Source of the DNA: Leucobacter allii
GTDB lineage: Bacteria > Actinomycetota > Actinomycetes > Actinomycetales > Microbacteriaceae
DNA: 64,000 nucleotides
Direction: 5' to 3'
NCBI RefSeq assembly: GCF_022919155.1
Contig: NZ_CP095045.1
Span: 1,736,001-1,800,000 of the forward strand
In this document: piece by piece, positions 7,933-17,419 of the stretch
How positions within the stretch are numbered: position 1 is the stretch's first letter
How the letters are laid out: each line of letters starts with the position of its first letter
Program-made: the position numbers and the translations under genes
Notes under the pieces: model-generated
The model's database searches: none
What the model saw: only the letters and a program-made list of their open reading frames with translations
Told to the model about the DNA's origin: nothing

Positions 7933-9186
7933 TCATTCCCCGGAGGAGTCGGGCGGGCGCAGCACCCAGAAGGGCGTGGTGTCGTCTCCGGGTTCCGTCC
8001 GGGGAGACCCGCGGTCCGCGGCGGCCCCGGGGATGGTCGGGATCGCCTCGGCTCCCGCCCGTCCGGGAACCGACGCGGCTTCGGGCGGAGGCTCGCTCGT
8101 CTCCGGCTCGGGCTCGACCTTCGCCAGGGCCGCGCTCGGGGCCGGCTGAGGCCCCGGCGGGCCGCCGTCACCGCCCGGCAGCGCCGCGATCCCGAGCGCC
8201 AGCAGAGCGGTTCCGGCCGCGAGGCACAGCCACGCGGCGGCGGGTGGGGCTCCCGTCGCGGGGATGCCGCCGGTGGCGGCCGGAGCCGCATCGCCGAGGC
8301 GGGCGACCGCCGTCGCCGGCGCCGCCGAGGCCCCGCCCGCGGCGGCACCGCCCCCGGCCGCTCCGCCGAGCAGCGCCGGACCGATCCACGCCCGGAGGCG
8401 GGTCTGCAGGCGACGGAGACGCTCGACCTGCTCGGCGCACGCGACGCACCCCTCGAGATGTCCGGCGACCCTGGCGGCCTCGTGCGTGCCGAGGCTCCCC
8501 CGCGTGTACCTCGCCAGCTGCGCGGCGAACGGTCGGCACGGCGCCTCGGCGAACTCCACGTACTGCTGGAGGTAGTGGGTGCCCAGGCGCTTGCGCGCCC
8601 GGTGCACCGCGACGCGCAGCGCACCCTCCGTCATGGCGAGCCGGTCCGAGGCGTCCTGCGTCGGCAGCTCCTCGATGTCGAGCAGCTGCAGCAGCTGCTG
8701 GTCCCGCTCCTGCAGCCGCTCGAACGCGCGGCGCACCTGATCGCGCTCTGCGAGTCGTTCCGTGAAGCTCGACGCCCGATCGTCGACGAGCTCCGCGAGT
8801 GCCGCGGGCTCGAGCGGTTCGGCGTCGTGCGGCGTCCGCGCACGCGCCGCGGCGCCGCGGATCGACACCATGAGGTAGCCGAGCGGCGACTCCGTGGGGC
8901 CCGCGCCGCCGGCGAGGGCCCGCAGCATACTCGTGAACGCCTCGGCGACGACGTCTTCGGCACGGTGGCGATCCCGCGTCAGGGTGTAGGCCTGGGCCAT
9001 GGCGGCATCGCGGTGCCGGTGGTAGAGCTCCGAGAACGCGCTGCGCCCCAGGACGGTGTCCGCGGCGCCGCGCACGAGCGCGCAGAGCTCGGCGTCGCCG
9101 AGCTCCCTCGCGCCGCCGGGCGCTCGGCCGCCGGCCTCGACCGGTTCTCCGGCCCCCACGTCGGCGGGCCCGCCCCGACGCCTCAT
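7933..9186 (-). CDS. ECF-type sigma factor fused to zinc-finger anti-sigma and membrane segment
   Basis: A 417-residue single polypeptide. Residues about 50-110 match sigma region 2 (FSELYHRHRDAAMAQAY, DVVAEAFTSM) and about 150-205 region 4 (RDQQLLQLLDIEEL, AMTEGALRVAVHRARKRL). Residues about 230-255 carry an anti-sigma zinc-finger pattern (H235, H243, C247, C250), followed by an Ala/Gly linker, a membrane helix at about 315-337 and a Pro/Glu-rich tail. GGGGAGGG lies upstream of the chosen ATG. Fusion implies that the sigma part is held at the membrane until released, perhaps by proteolysis. It probably controls itself and the surface protein downstream; that target is inferred from adjacency. 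Confidence 0.85.
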   Translation of the reverse strand: MRRRGGPADVGAGEPVEAGGRAPGGARELGDAELCALVRGAADTVLGRSAFSELYHRHRDAAMAQAYTLTRDRHRAEDVVAEAFTSMLRALAGGAGPTESPLGYLMVSIRGAAARARTPHDAEPLEPAALAELVDDRASSFTERLAERDQVRRAFERLQERDQQLLQLLDIEELPTQDASDRLAMTEGALRVAVHRARKRLGTHYLQQYVEFAEAPCRPFAAQLARYTRGSLGTHEAARVAGHLEGCVACAEQVERLRRLQTRLRAWIGPALLGGAAGGGAAAGGASAAPATAVARLGDAAPAATGGIPATGAPPAAAWLCLAAGTALLALGIAALPGGDGGPPGPQPAPSAALAKVEPEPETSEPPPEAASVPGRAGAEAIPTIPGAAADRGSPRTEPGDDTTPFWVLRPPDSSGE

Positions 9187-9373
9187 CGCAGCGGCCCTCC
9201 CCGGCGCAGGCGGGCGATCTCGCGTGCGGAACCCGCGTGCGTGCCCGAGACGACGATGCGCATGGGCGTCAGCATAACCCGGTCGCGCGCGCAGCGACGA
9301 CCCTGACCTCCTGGCGGGGGTCACGCCCTGGAACGACGTCGCGGGCGCGGACGACTGCCCGCGCCCGAACGCC

Positions 9374-9434
9374 GAAGGGACCGGCGCGCTCGGCCGGCTG
9401 CGCGGTGCAGCCGGCCGAGCGCGCCGGTCCCTTC
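9374..9434 (-). terminator. Perfect 28-bp hairpin after gabD
   Basis: Arms 9374-9401 and 9407-9434 are fully complementary (left arm starts GAAGGGACCGGCGCGC) with a 5-nt loop. It starts 13 bp past the gabD stop in the direction of transcription, so it is a strong terminator candidate although no U-tract follows. The rest of 9187-9447 shows no gene. Confidence 0.75.
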
Positions 9435-9447
9435 AGGACGAGCCGGA

Positions 9448-10914
9448 CTACCGGGGCAGCAGCGTGTACTTGCTCGAGAGGAACTCGTGGATCCCCTCGA
9501 AGCCGCCCTCGCGGCCGATGCCCGACTGCTTCACGCCGCCGAACGGCGCCGCCGCGTTGGACACGAGCCCGGTGTTCAGGCCCATCATGCCCGTCTCGAG
9601 CTTCTCGATCATGCGGTGACCGCGCGCGATGTTCTCCGTGAAGACGTAGCTGATGAGTCCGTACTCCGTGTTGTTCGCGATCTCGACCGCCTCCTCCTCG
9701 GTGGAGAAGCGGATGATCCCGAGCAGCGGCCCGAAGATCTCTTCGCGCATGATCGCGGCCTGCGGGCTGATGTGATCGATGACCGTCGGCTGGAAGAAGT
9801 TGCCCGGGCCATCGACGGCCTCGCCGCCGGTGATCACGGTGCCGCCGGTCTCGACGGCGTCCGCGACGAGGCGCGCCGTGTTCGTCACGGCCTTCTCCTC
9901 GACGAGCGCGCCGATGTCGTACCCCTCCTCGGCGCCGCGGCCGACGGTCATCGCCGAGACCCGCTCGCCGATCCGGCGCGCGAACTCGTCGGCGACGGAC
10001 TCGTGCACGATGATCCGGTTCGCCGCGGTGCAGGCCTGGCCGATGTTGCGGAACTTCGCGAGCATCGCCCCCTCGACCGCCTTGTCCAGATCGGCGTCCT
10101 CGAAGACGACGAACGGCGCGTTGCCGCCGAGCTCCATCGAGGTGCGGAGCACGTTCTGCGCCGCCGCCTCGAGGAGCTTCACGCCCACCGGGGTCGAGCC
10201 GGTGAAGGAGAGCTTGCGCAGACGCGGATCGGACAGCAGCGCGCTGGACTGCGCGCTCGACTTCGAGGTGGCGACGACGTTCACGACGCCCGCGGGGAGG
10301 CCGGCCTCCTCGAGCAGCTGCGCGAAGAAGACGGTCGTGAGCGGGGTGAGCGCCGCCGGCTTGATGACGACCGTGCAGCCCGCAGCGAGCGCGGGCGCGA
10401 TCTTGCGGGTCGCCATCGCGAGGGGGAAGTTCCACGGCGTGATGAAGTAGCAGGGGCCCACGGGCATCTGCGAGACGATCATCGTGCCGGTGCCCTCGGG
10501 ATTCTGACGGTAGTCGCCCGGAACCCGCACGGCCTCCTCGGAGAACCAGCGGAGGAACTCGCCGCCGTAGTTCACCTCGCCGCGCGCCTCGGCGATGGGC
10601 TTGCCCATCTCCATGCTCATGAGGAGCGCGAAGTCCTCCTTGCGCTCCATGAGGAGGTCGAACGCGCGCCGCAGGATGTTCGAGCGCTCGCGGCTGGACG
10701 TCGCCGCCCAGCTCGCCTGCGCGGCCACGGCCGCGTCGAGCGCGCGCACCGCGTCCTCGACGGTCGCATCGGCGATCGACTTGATGACCTCGCCGGTGGC
10801 GGGGTCGTGGACGTCGAGCGTCGCGCCCGAGGTCGAGGGCTCCCAGGCGCCGCCGATCCCCAGCCCGGACTGCACGCGGTCGAGCAGCTCCTGCTCGTTG
10901 GGCTTCAATGCCAT
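9448..10914 (-). CDS. gabD: NAD(P)-dependent succinate-semialdehyde dehydrogenase
   Basis: A 488-residue aldehyde dehydrogenase that oxidises succinic semialdehyde to succinate, the second step of GABA breakdown. Visible are the cofactor-site motif PWNFPLAM, the FTGSTPVG turn, the catalytic glutamate in MELGGNAP, the catalytic cysteine in GQACTAANR and the C-terminal PFGGVKQSGIGREGG. Length and motifs suit the GabD branch. It follows gabT by 34 bp and is probably co-transcribed with it; a long hairpin ends the unit. The transaminase partner makes the GabD assignment much safer than sequence alone. Confidence 0.94.
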   Translation of the reverse strand: MALKPNEQELLDRVQSGLGIGGAWEPSTSGATLDVHDPATGEVIKSIADATVEDAVRALDAAVAAQASWAATSSRERSNILRRAFDLLMERKEDFALLMSMEMGKPIAEARGEVNYGGEFLRWFSEEAVRVPGDYRQNPEGTGTMIVSQMPVGPCYFITPWNFPLAMATRKIAPALAAGCTVVIKPAALTPLTTVFFAQLLEEAGLPAGVVNVVATSKSSAQSSALLSDPRLRKLSFTGSTPVGVKLLEAAAQNVLRTSMELGGNAPFVVFEDADLDKAVEGAMLAKFRNIGQACTAANRIIVHESVADEFARRIGERVSAMTVGRGAEEGYDIGALVEEKAVTNTARLVADAVETGGTVITGGEAVDGPGNFFQPTVIDHISPQAAIMREEIFGPLLGIIRFSTEEEAVEIANNTEYGLISYVFTENIARGHRMIEKLETGMMGLNTGLVSNAAAPFGGVKQSGIGREGGFEGIHEFLSSKYTLLPR

Positions 10915-10948
10915 GATTCGTGTCCTTTCAGACGTCGTGGAACGGGGG

Positions 10949-12289
10949 TTACGCGTTCGCCTTGAGTGCGTCGGCGACGATCTCCAGGCCCTCGCGGAGC
11001 AGCTCGTCCGAGATGGACAGCGGCGGGAGGAAGCGGACGACGTTGCCGTACGTGCCGCAGGTGAGGAGGATCACGCCCTGCTCGCCCGCGTGCTTCGCGA
11101 TGGCGCCGGTCAGCGCGGCCGCGGGACGCTTCGAGCCGGACTCGACGAACTCGACGGCCTTCATCGCGCCGCGTCCGCGGATGTCGCCGATGCGATCGTC
11201 GGTCTTCGCGAGCTCCTCGAAGAACTCGTCGATGATCGCGCCGATCTGGCGGGCGCGTTCGGTGAGGTTCTCCCGCTCGTAAGTCTCGATCGTGGCGAGC
11301 GCCGCGGCGCAGGCGATCGGGTTGCCCGTGTAGGTGCCGCCGAGCCCGCCGGAGTGCGCCGAGTCCATGATCTCGGCGCGGCCGGTGACGGCCGAGAGCG
11401 GCAGACCGCCCGCGATGCCCTTCGCCGTGGTGACGAGGTCGGGGACGACGCCCTCGTGGTTCGCGGCGAAGAGGTCGCCGGTCCGTGCGAAGCCGGTCTG
11501 CACCTCGTCGAGGATGAAGACGACGCCGTTCGCGTTCGCCCAGGCCTGCAGGGCGGGGAGGAAGCCCTCGGCGGGCTCGATGAAGCCGCCCTCGCCCTGG
11601 ATGGGCTCGATGATCATCGCGGCGAGGTTGGCGGCGCCGACCTGCTTCTCGATCTGGAGGATCGCCTGCTCGGCCGCCTCGGCGCCGGAGAGGCCGTCGC
11701 GGAACGGGTAGGAGGCGGGGACGCGGTAGAGCTCGGGGGCGAAGGGCCCGAAGCCGTCCTTGTAGGGCATGTTCTTCGCGGTCATGCCCATGGTGAGGTT
11801 GGTGCGGCCGTGGTACGCGTGGTCGAAGACGACGACGGCGTTCTTCTTCGTGTAGTGGCGGGCGATCTTGATCGCGTTCTCCACGGCCTCCGCGCCGGAG
11901 TTGAAGAGCGCCGAGCGCTTGTCGTGGTCGCCGGGGGTGACCTCGTTGAGCTTCTCCGCGACCTCGACGTAGCCGTCGTAGGGGGTGACGGTGAAGCAGG
12001 TGTGGGTGAACTGCTGCACCTGCCTGGTGACCGCCTCGACCACCGCGGGCGCGGAGTTGCCGACGCCGGTGACGGCGATGCCGGAGCCGAGGTCGATGAG
12101 CGAGTTGCCGTCCGCGTCGATCATGACGCCGCCGCCGGCCGCGACGGTGAAGACGGGGAGCGCCACGCCGACGCCCGAGGCGACGGCCGCATTCTTGCGG
12201 GCGAGCAGTTCCTGCGACTTCGGGCCGGGGATGCTGGTGACGAGCTTGCGCTCCTGCGGAAGCGAGGGACCGCCGGTGACATCGGCCAT
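10949..12289 (-). CDS. gabT: 4-aminobutyrate aminotransferase
   Basis: A 446-residue class III PLP transaminase converting GABA and 2-oxoglutarate to succinic semialdehyde and glutamate. Motifs: LFNSGAEAVENAIK, DHAYHGRTN, EPIQGEGGF, DEVQTGFARTG and the PLP lysine in VTTAKGIAGG. It is the first gene of a two-gene gabT-gabD unit. The 111-bp gap to the divergent PucR-family gene must hold both promoters, so GABA-dependent control by that regulator is likely. Confidence 0.95.
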   Translation of the reverse strand: MADVTGGPSLPQERKLVTSIPGPKSQELLARKNAAVASGVGVALPVFTVAAGGGVMIDADGNSLIDLGSGIAVTGVGNSAPAVVEAVTRQVQQFTHTCFTVTPYDGYVEVAEKLNEVTPGDHDKRSALFNSGAEAVENAIKIARHYTKKNAVVVFDHAYHGRTNLTMGMTAKNMPYKDGFGPFAPELYRVPASYPFRDGLSGAEAAEQAILQIEKQVGAANLAAMIIEPIQGEGGFIEPAEGFLPALQAWANANGVVFILDEVQTGFARTGDLFAANHEGVVPDLVTTAKGIAGGLPLSAVTGRAEIMDSAHSGGLGGTYTGNPIACAAALATIETYERENLTERARQIGAIIDEFFEELAKTDDRIGDIRGRGAMKAVEFVESGSKRPAAALTGAIAKHAGEQGVILLTCGTYGNVVRFLPPLSISDELLREGLEIVADALKANA

Positions 12290-12400
12290 GAGTGATTCTC
12301 CTTGGTGCTCGGGAGGAGCGACGGCGACGCCGCCGCTCCGGGGTGATCCGGGATCAGCCTACGCCCTGCATCGGGAGGCGGTTCGTGCCAGACTGGAGCC

Positions 12401-14071
12401 ATGTCCGATGCACTTTCGCCACAGTGGCACACCGGGCCCGACCGCGCGGGGACGCACGCCGACGCCCCCGCGCCCGCGCCGGCTCCGACCATCTCGCTCG
12501 GCGAGCTGCTGCACCAGTACGCGCTCGGTCTCGTGCTCATCGCCGGCGCCGACGGGGACGTCGCCGGGCGACCCGTGCAATGGGTCCACATCAGCGAGCT
12601 CGAGGATCCCGCCCCGTTCCTCACGCCCCGCACCGTGCTGCTCACCACCGGCGCCCGGTTCTCGGCGGCGCAGGAGCCCGAGGACGCGGAGGCCTATGTG
12701 CGGCGGCTGCTCGCGGCGGGCACGACCGCCCTCGGGGTCGCCGTCGGGCTGCACTGGGACCGGGTGCCGACCGCCATCGTGGCCGCCTGCGACCGGCTGG
12801 GGCTGCCGCTCTTCCGCGTGCCCTACGACACGTCGTTCATCGCCATCGTGCAGACGGCCGCGCGCCTGCTCGACGCGCGCACCCGCGAGCGCGATCTCTG
12901 GGCGCTGGAGTCGCAGCGGGCGGTCACCAACGCCTCACTGCATCGCGACGGCTTGGGATCCGCGATCCGCGAGGCCGCGCGCCGCCTGGGGCGCTGGGTG
13001 GCGGTCCTCGACCGCTCCGGGCGGATCGTCGCCGTCGCTCCCGAGGCCGCGGGCCCGGCGGTCCGGACCGACTGGGTGCGCCGCGAGGCGCGGCGGCTCG
13101 TCTCGCGCGGCGTCGGAGCCGCGCGCATCAGCGACACGCGCGGCCCCGGCGAGCACGACGCCGACGGCGTCGATGGCGATGACGTGGCCGATCTCGCCGC
13201 CGGGATCCAGCTCCAGACCCTCGGACGGCGCGGCGGGGTCCTCGGCGTCCTGGTCGCCGAGGACCGCGGAGCGCCCGACACCGCCGAGCGCACCCTGCTC
13301 GGGCTCGTCGCCGCGCTCGCCACCGTGCAGCTCGAGCACCGCAGCGGCATCGACGCCGCGCTCGCGTCCCTGCGCGCGGCCGTCGTGCACCTGCTCCTCG
13401 CGGGCGATCGCGAGCTCGCGGAGCTCATCGCGCGCGACGCCCGGCTGAGCGTCCCCGAAGGGCCGATCGTCGTGGTCCGCCACGGCGAGGCGAGCCCGGA
13501 CGACACGCGCCTCGACGAGGATCTGCACTCGCTCGACGCCGGCCGCCCCGGACTCATCGGCGCGACCCTCGACGACGGACCGCTCATCGTCGCCGAAGCG
13601 AGGCACCTGCCCGCCATCCGTCGCCTGCTGCAGGCGCATCGCCTCGCGGCGGGGGTCTCCGAGCGCGGCGCCCTGACGGATCTCGCCGAGCTGCTCGCCC
13701 AGTCGGATCGCGCGCTCGCGATCGCGCACGCACGGGCGGAGCCCGCGATCGTCGACTACGCGCCGTCGCAGCACGAGGGACTGCTGCGCCTGCTCGACGC
13801 GCAGCCGGAGGCGGGGCGGCGGGCGGCGACGCTGCTCGGCCCGCTCCGGCATCACGATGCGCGGCACGCGGACCGGATCGAGGAGAGCCTCGCCGTCTGG
13901 CTCGCGCATCACGGGCAGACGAGCGCAGCGGCCGCCGAGCTCGGCATCCACCGCCATACGCTCCGGGCGCGCGTGCAGACCGCGGAGTCGCTGCTGCAGC
14001 TCGATCTCGATGCCGCCGATGCGCGCGCCGAGCTGTGGGCGGCGCTCAGACTGGCGCCGCCCCGGGCGTGA
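12401..14071 (+). CDS. PucR-family transcriptional regulator (probable GABA regulator)
   Basis: A 556-residue regulator with the PucR layout: an N-terminal ligand-sensing domain (about residues 30-150; VQWVHISELEDP and LLTTGARF are typical), a GGDEF-like/central region, and a C-terminal helix-turn-helix near residues 500-550 (AELGIHRHTLRARV). It is divergent from gabT across 111 bp. Members of this family next to gabTD act as GABA-responsive regulators (GabR of Corynebacterium-type systems is of this class), so activation of gabTD is the best inference. The ATG has only a close GGAG; a CAGACT box 6 nt upstream would allow a leaderless message. Confidence 0.85.
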   Translation: MSDALSPQWHTGPDRAGTHADAPAPAPAPTISLGELLHQYALGLVLIAGADGDVAGRPVQWVHISELEDPAPFLTPRTVLLTTGARFSAAQEPEDAEAYVRRLLAAGTTALGVAVGLHWDRVPTAIVAACDRLGLPLFRVPYDTSFIAIVQTAARLLDARTRERDLWALESQRAVTNASLHRDGLGSAIREAARRLGRWVAVLDRSGRIVAVAPEAAGPAVRTDWVRREARRLVSRGVGAARISDTRGPGEHDADGVDGDDVADLAAGIQLQTLGRRGGVLGVLVAEDRGAPDTAERTLLGLVAALATVQLEHRSGIDAALASLRAAVVHLLLAGDRELAELIARDARLSVPEGPIVVVRHGEASPDDTRLDEDLHSLDAGRPGLIGATLDDGPLIVAEARHLPAIRRLLQAHRLAAGVSERGALTDLAELLAQSDRALAIAHARAEPAIVDYAPSQHEGLLRLLDAQPEAGRRAATLLGPLRHHDARHADRIEESLAVWLAHHGQTSAAAAELGIHRHTLRARVQTAESLLQLDLDAADARAELWAALRLAPPRA

Positions 14072-14170
14072 CGCCGGTCGTCGGAAGCCGCATGATGCCG
14101 CCCGATCGCATCGCCGCGCGAGCGCGTCGTTCGAGGGTGCCGCGTCGCCGCATCGCGTCGGTGCGGAAGA

Positions 14171-14485
14171 TCACGGCGGCGCCATCCGCACCACGAGCAC
14201 AGCGCCGCGTCGCCCGCGTGCCTCGAGCGTCACCGCGAACCCGCCCCGCCGTGCGACGCGCTCGGCCCACTCCGCGTTGCCCCGCCGGCGGAAGCGCAGG
14301 CGCACGCTCTCCGCAGGCGCCCAGTGGATCTCCGGAGCCCAGCACTCCTCCTCGACGAGCAACGCGATCGCTGCCCGGCACCAGCGCCGCGTGCGCAGGC
14401 CCGGGTCGCCGAGCCGGGCGAACTCCCCCGCGCCGAAGAGGCCGCGCCGCTCGCTCGCGAGGAGCCGCACCTCCGACGGAGTCAT
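14171..14485 (-). CDS. Small hypothetical protein, last gene of sigma-factor operon
   Basis: A 104-residue Arg-rich protein starting MTPSEVRLLASERRG. Its ATG overlaps the stop of the upstream membrane-protein gene as ATGA, the main reason to accept it. No membrane helix or signal peptide is seen; a WAPEIHW segment and two short beta-like stretches near the end are the only features. No family is recognised. A competing frame on the same strand overlaps part of it but has no coupling to the upstream gene. It converges on the PucR gene with a 99-bp gap that shows nothing further. Confidence 0.55.
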   Translation of the reverse strand: MTPSEVRLLASERRGLFGAGEFARLGDPGLRTRRWCRAAIALLVEEECWAPEIHWAPAESVRLRFRRRGNAEWAERVARRGGFAVTLEARGRRGAVLVVRMAPP

Positions 14486-15654
14486 CTCCAGGTCTCGATG
14501 TCCGGAATCTCGTCCACGATGGAGGTGCTGCACGCAGCGGCGGAGAGCACCTCTCCGACCGCGACCCCCGGCTTCGTCGGATCCTCGGAGGTCAGCACCT
14601 CCTGGGACCCGAGCATCCGAGCGCGCTGCACGTCGAAGATCAGTTGGATCTCGACTCCCTGCACCGGCGAGAACGTCACGACCTTCGCATCGGCGTCGGA
14701 TGCTCCGATGCGAGGATCGTCGCCGGCGTAGGCCTGCAGCCGCACACCGGGCTGCTCCGAGAGCAGACGGAAGGCCTCCGCCCTGATCTCCTGGGGCATC
14801 GTGTGCCTGAGATAGGGGACCAGAGCGTTCGGGAGCTCCTGTTGCGGCGTGTATTCGAACTCGTCGATCTTCAGCTCCTCCCACATCCGCAGTGCGACCT
14901 CCTCGAGCTCCGAGGGCTCATCGGGCATGAGGAACCCGCCGGACAACGCTTCGGCAGGCAGTCGCGTCTCGAAGTACTCGCCGGGAGCCGACGCTTGCTC
15001 GCCGTCGTACGGCACGGCTTCGGCGGCTCCTGCGGCTTCGGGGAAGTCTCCGGCCACCACCTCGGTGTCGTAGTCCGGGGAGACTCGGGTGACCTGCAGA
15101 TCCGTCGCTCGCGGCGGCACGTAGTTGACCTGGTTCGTGCTATGACGCATCCATGCCTCGGGCGACTTTCCCTCGAACAGGAACGCTTCCGAATTGGGGA
15201 ACGCGAGCCCGGTCGTCCGGCAGCTCACCTTCAGATACTGCCCCGGGAGCACCTCCGGCTCCGCCGCGAGCGCCGCGTCCGCTGCGCGCTGCAGCAGCGC
15301 GACGGCCTCCGCGTGCGGATCCTGCGGCGCGGCGGGGCCGAGCACCGGCTGCAGCAGCGGAGCCGGCGTCGCGACCAGGACGACGCCCGCGACCGCGCCG
15401 ACCGCGAGCACCCCCGCACCGAGCACGAGAGCGCGGCGGCGCCCGCGGGCGCGACCCGCAGGCGCCCGCCGAGCCCCGGGGCGCGTGCCCGCACCGCCGC
15501 GAGCGCGACCGCCCACGCCCGCCGCGATGTCGCGTTCGAGTCGGGCGAGGCCGAGGGCGAAGCGATCCGCCTCCAGCTCCCCCGCGTCCGCGCGGAGCTC
15601 GCGCAGCAGGTCCAGTTCGCTCGGCTCGCTGCCGGCCGCCGGAATCTCACGCAT
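14482..15654 (-). CDS. Single-pass membrane protein partner of ECF sigma factor (CU044_5270-like)
   Basis: A 390-residue protein: an acidic cytoplasmic N-terminus (about 1-50), an Arg/Gly-rich stretch, a membrane helix at about 74-95, then a large extracytoplasmic domain with LKVSCRTTG, YDGEQ and VSPDY. The layout matches the CU044_5270-type proteins encoded behind ECF sigma factors in actinobacteria; by position it may act as the anti-sigma factor although no zinc finger is seen. It overlaps the sigma gene by 8 bp and the next small gene by 4 bp. Function is inferred from context. Confidence 0.7.
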   Translation of the reverse strand: MREIPAAGSEPSELDLLRELRADAGELEADRFALGLARLERDIAAGVGGRARGGAGTRPGARRAPAGRARGRRRALVLGAGVLAVGAVAGVVLVATPAPLLQPVLGPAAPQDPHAEAVALLQRAADAALAAEPEVLPGQYLKVSCRTTGLAFPNSEAFLFEGKSPEAWMRHSTNQVNYVPPRATDLQVTRVSPDYDTEVVAGDFPEAAGAAEAVPYDGEQASAPGEYFETRLPAEALSGGFLMPDEPSELEEVALRMWEELKIDEFEYTPQQELPNALVPYLRHTMPQEIRAEAFRLLSEQPGVRLQAYAGDDPRIGASDADAKVVTFSPVQGVEIQLIFDVQRARMLGSQEVLTSEDPTKPGVAVGEVLSAAACSTSIVDEIPDIETWR

Positions 15655-16249
15655 GATCCATCTCCTTCTCGCGGGCGGCGCCCGCTTCGAGTCGAGTGCG
15701 CAGCACGGTGCGCGCGCGATGCAGCCGCGACCGCACCGTGCCCTCGGGGATGCCGAGCGCCTCGGCGATCTCCACGGGCGCGAGGTCGGACCAGGCCGCG
15801 AGAGCGATGACCTCGCGGTCGCGCCGAGCGAGCGCGAGCATCGCGTCGGCGAGGAGCTCGGCCGAACGGCCGGCGTCGATCCGATCGTCGGCCGACTCGG
15901 ACGGATCGAGCACGGCGCGCGCCGAGCCGTCGCCTCCGAGCGCGCCCTCCGCGGCGATGAGTCTCCAGGTCGCGGCCTCAGCGCTCCGCCTGCGCCGGAT
16001 CAGTCGCGTCGCGATCCCGAGCAGCCACGGCAGCGCGCTGCCGAAGGCGAGGTCGAAGCGCTCGAGCTTCTCGAGCGCGACGAGAAAGGTCTCGCTCATG
16101 AGGTCGTCGGCGTGCTCGCGCCCGAGCCGCGACGCCCCGTAGCGGAACACCGCGGCGGCGTGGCGCCGGTAGAGCTCCGTGAACTCCTCGGGCCGCGTAC
16201 GCGCGGCGACGACGACCTCGGCGTCGCTGCGCACGTATGTCTCTCTCAT
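15647..16249 (-). CDS. ECF-family RNA polymerase sigma factor
   Basis: A 200-residue sigma factor. Region 2 covers about residues 22-90 (FTELYRRHAAAVFRYG, DLMSETFLVALEKLERFD, PWLLGIATRLIRRRR) and region 4 about 130-185 (LALARRDREVIALAAW, EIAEALGIPEGTVRSRLHRAR). It lacks an N-terminal or C-terminal extra domain, unlike the fused sigma factor at 7933-9186. It heads a three-gene unit with its membrane partner and a small hypothetical gene, with overlaps that imply coupled translation and a fixed ratio. The signal it senses cannot be told. Confidence 0.92.
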   Translation of the reverse strand: MRETYVRSDAEVVVAARTRPEEFTELYRRHAAAVFRYGASRLGREHADDLMSETFLVALEKLERFDLAFGSALPWLLGIATRLIRRRRSAEAATWRLIAAEGALGGDGSARAVLDPSESADDRIDAGRSAELLADAMLALARRDREVIALAAWSDLAPVEIAEALGIPEGTVRSRLHRARTVLRTRLEAGAAREKEMDHA

Positions 16250-16327
16250 ACCCGGTATCGCATCGCACGGCGCGCGGCGTTCGCGCGGCCGGTATCCCGG
16301 GCGTGTCGCGAACCCCGGACCACGGCG

Positions 16328-17371
16328 CTACGCCCCGGGCAACCGCACGGTGAAGGGGTCCCAGCCCCGCGGCTCGAGGCGGGCGCCGTCGAGCAGCAGC
16401 GTGGCGGCGCCGCCCGCGGGCGGCGGAACCGGCAGCGCGAGCGCCTCGCCGATGCGGTGGAAGCCGACGGGCAGCTCGATCTCCGGCGGGAAGGCCGCGA
16501 GCAGCCCGTGATCCTCGCCCCCGGTGAGCATGGCCGCCAGGGGCACCTCCGCGCCGTCCTGGCTCCCGAACGCCGTCTCGAGCAGCGCGCTCTCGAGGGC
16601 GATCGCGATGCCGCTCGCCCGCGCCATGCGCTCCGCGTCGATCGAGAGGGAATCTGACACGTCCATCATCGCCCGCGCTCCGGCCCGGGCGGCGGCGGTC
16701 CCGAGCGGGATCGGCGGCGCGGGCGCGAGCTGCGCCGCGAGCGCCTCGGGATGCCGTTCCCAGAGCGCGGGCACGCCGCGCGCATGGGCCGTGCCGTCGG
16801 GATCCGCGCTCTCGGCGAAGAGCAGGGACAAGCCGAGCCCCGCGAGGCCCAGTTCCCCCGCGTAGGCGATGACGTCGCCCGCGCGCGCGCCCGACCGCGT
16901 GACCGCGTCGCGGCCGCCGAGTTCCCCGAGCGCGGTCACGGCGGCCGACACCACCGGCGCCCGCCCGAGATCGCCGCCGACGACCCCGCACCCCGGGGCA
17001 AGCGCGCGGCACGCCGCGTCCAGCCCTTCGGCGATCTGCGCCAGGAACGACACCGGCGTCTCGTGCGGTACCGCGAGCGCGACCGTCAGCGCCGTGGGCC
17101 GCGCCCCCATCGCGGCGACGTCGGAGAGATTCGTGGCCGCCAGCTTCCACCCGAGCGCGAAACCGTCGTGCCAGGCGAGCCGGAAGTCCGGCCCCTCGAT
17201 CATGGTGTCGCTCGTCACGACGAGCTCGCCGTCGACGGCGAGCACGGCGCAATCGTCGCCGGGACCGAGCGACGCGCGCTCCGCGGGGCCGAGCTCCGCG
17301 AGGACGCGGGCGAGCACGCCGCGCTCCCCAAGCTCGCCGACGCTGATCCCTGACGTCCCGTCCCGCTCCAC
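16328..17371 (-). CDS. thiL: Thiamine-monophosphate kinase
   Basis: About 347 residues; phosphorylates thiamine monophosphate to the active diphosphate, the last step of thiamine cofactor synthesis. Motifs: GDDCAVL (metal/ATP site), SDTMIEGPDF, KLAATNLSDVAAMGARP, GGDLGRAP and DVSDSLSIDAERMA, all typical of ThiL/PurM-like kinases. The start was placed at the GTG at 17371 because TAGCGT lies 7 nt upstream (17379-17384), giving a leaderless message; a GTG at 17380 would overlap that box. It is divergent from the DUF3515 lipoprotein gene, a conserved actinobacterial pairing. Confidence 0.93.
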   Translation of the reverse strand: MERDGTSGISVGELGERGVLARVLAELGPAERASLGPGDDCAVLAVDGELVVTSDTMIEGPDFRLAWHDGFALGWKLAATNLSDVAAMGARPTALTVALAVPHETPVSFLAQIAEGLDAACRALAPGCGVVGGDLGRAPVVSAAVTALGELGGRDAVTRSGARAGDVIAYAGELGLAGLGLSLLFAESADPDGTAHARGVPALWERHPEALAAQLAPAPPIPLGTAAARAGARAMMDVSDSLSIDAERMARASGIAIALESALLETAFGSQDGAEVPLAAMLTGGEDHGLLAAFPPEIELPVGFHRIGEALALPVPPPAGGAATLLLDGARLEPRGWDPFTVRLPGA

Positions 17372-17419
17372 GGCCTCCACGCTATCGGACGCCCAGGCGC
17401 GGGCCGGTAGGCTGACGGG

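Noticed and set aside
9374..9434. Long inverted repeat as the end of an IS element
   Set aside because: The arms flank only a 5-nt loop and no transposase is present; position after gabD fits a terminator.
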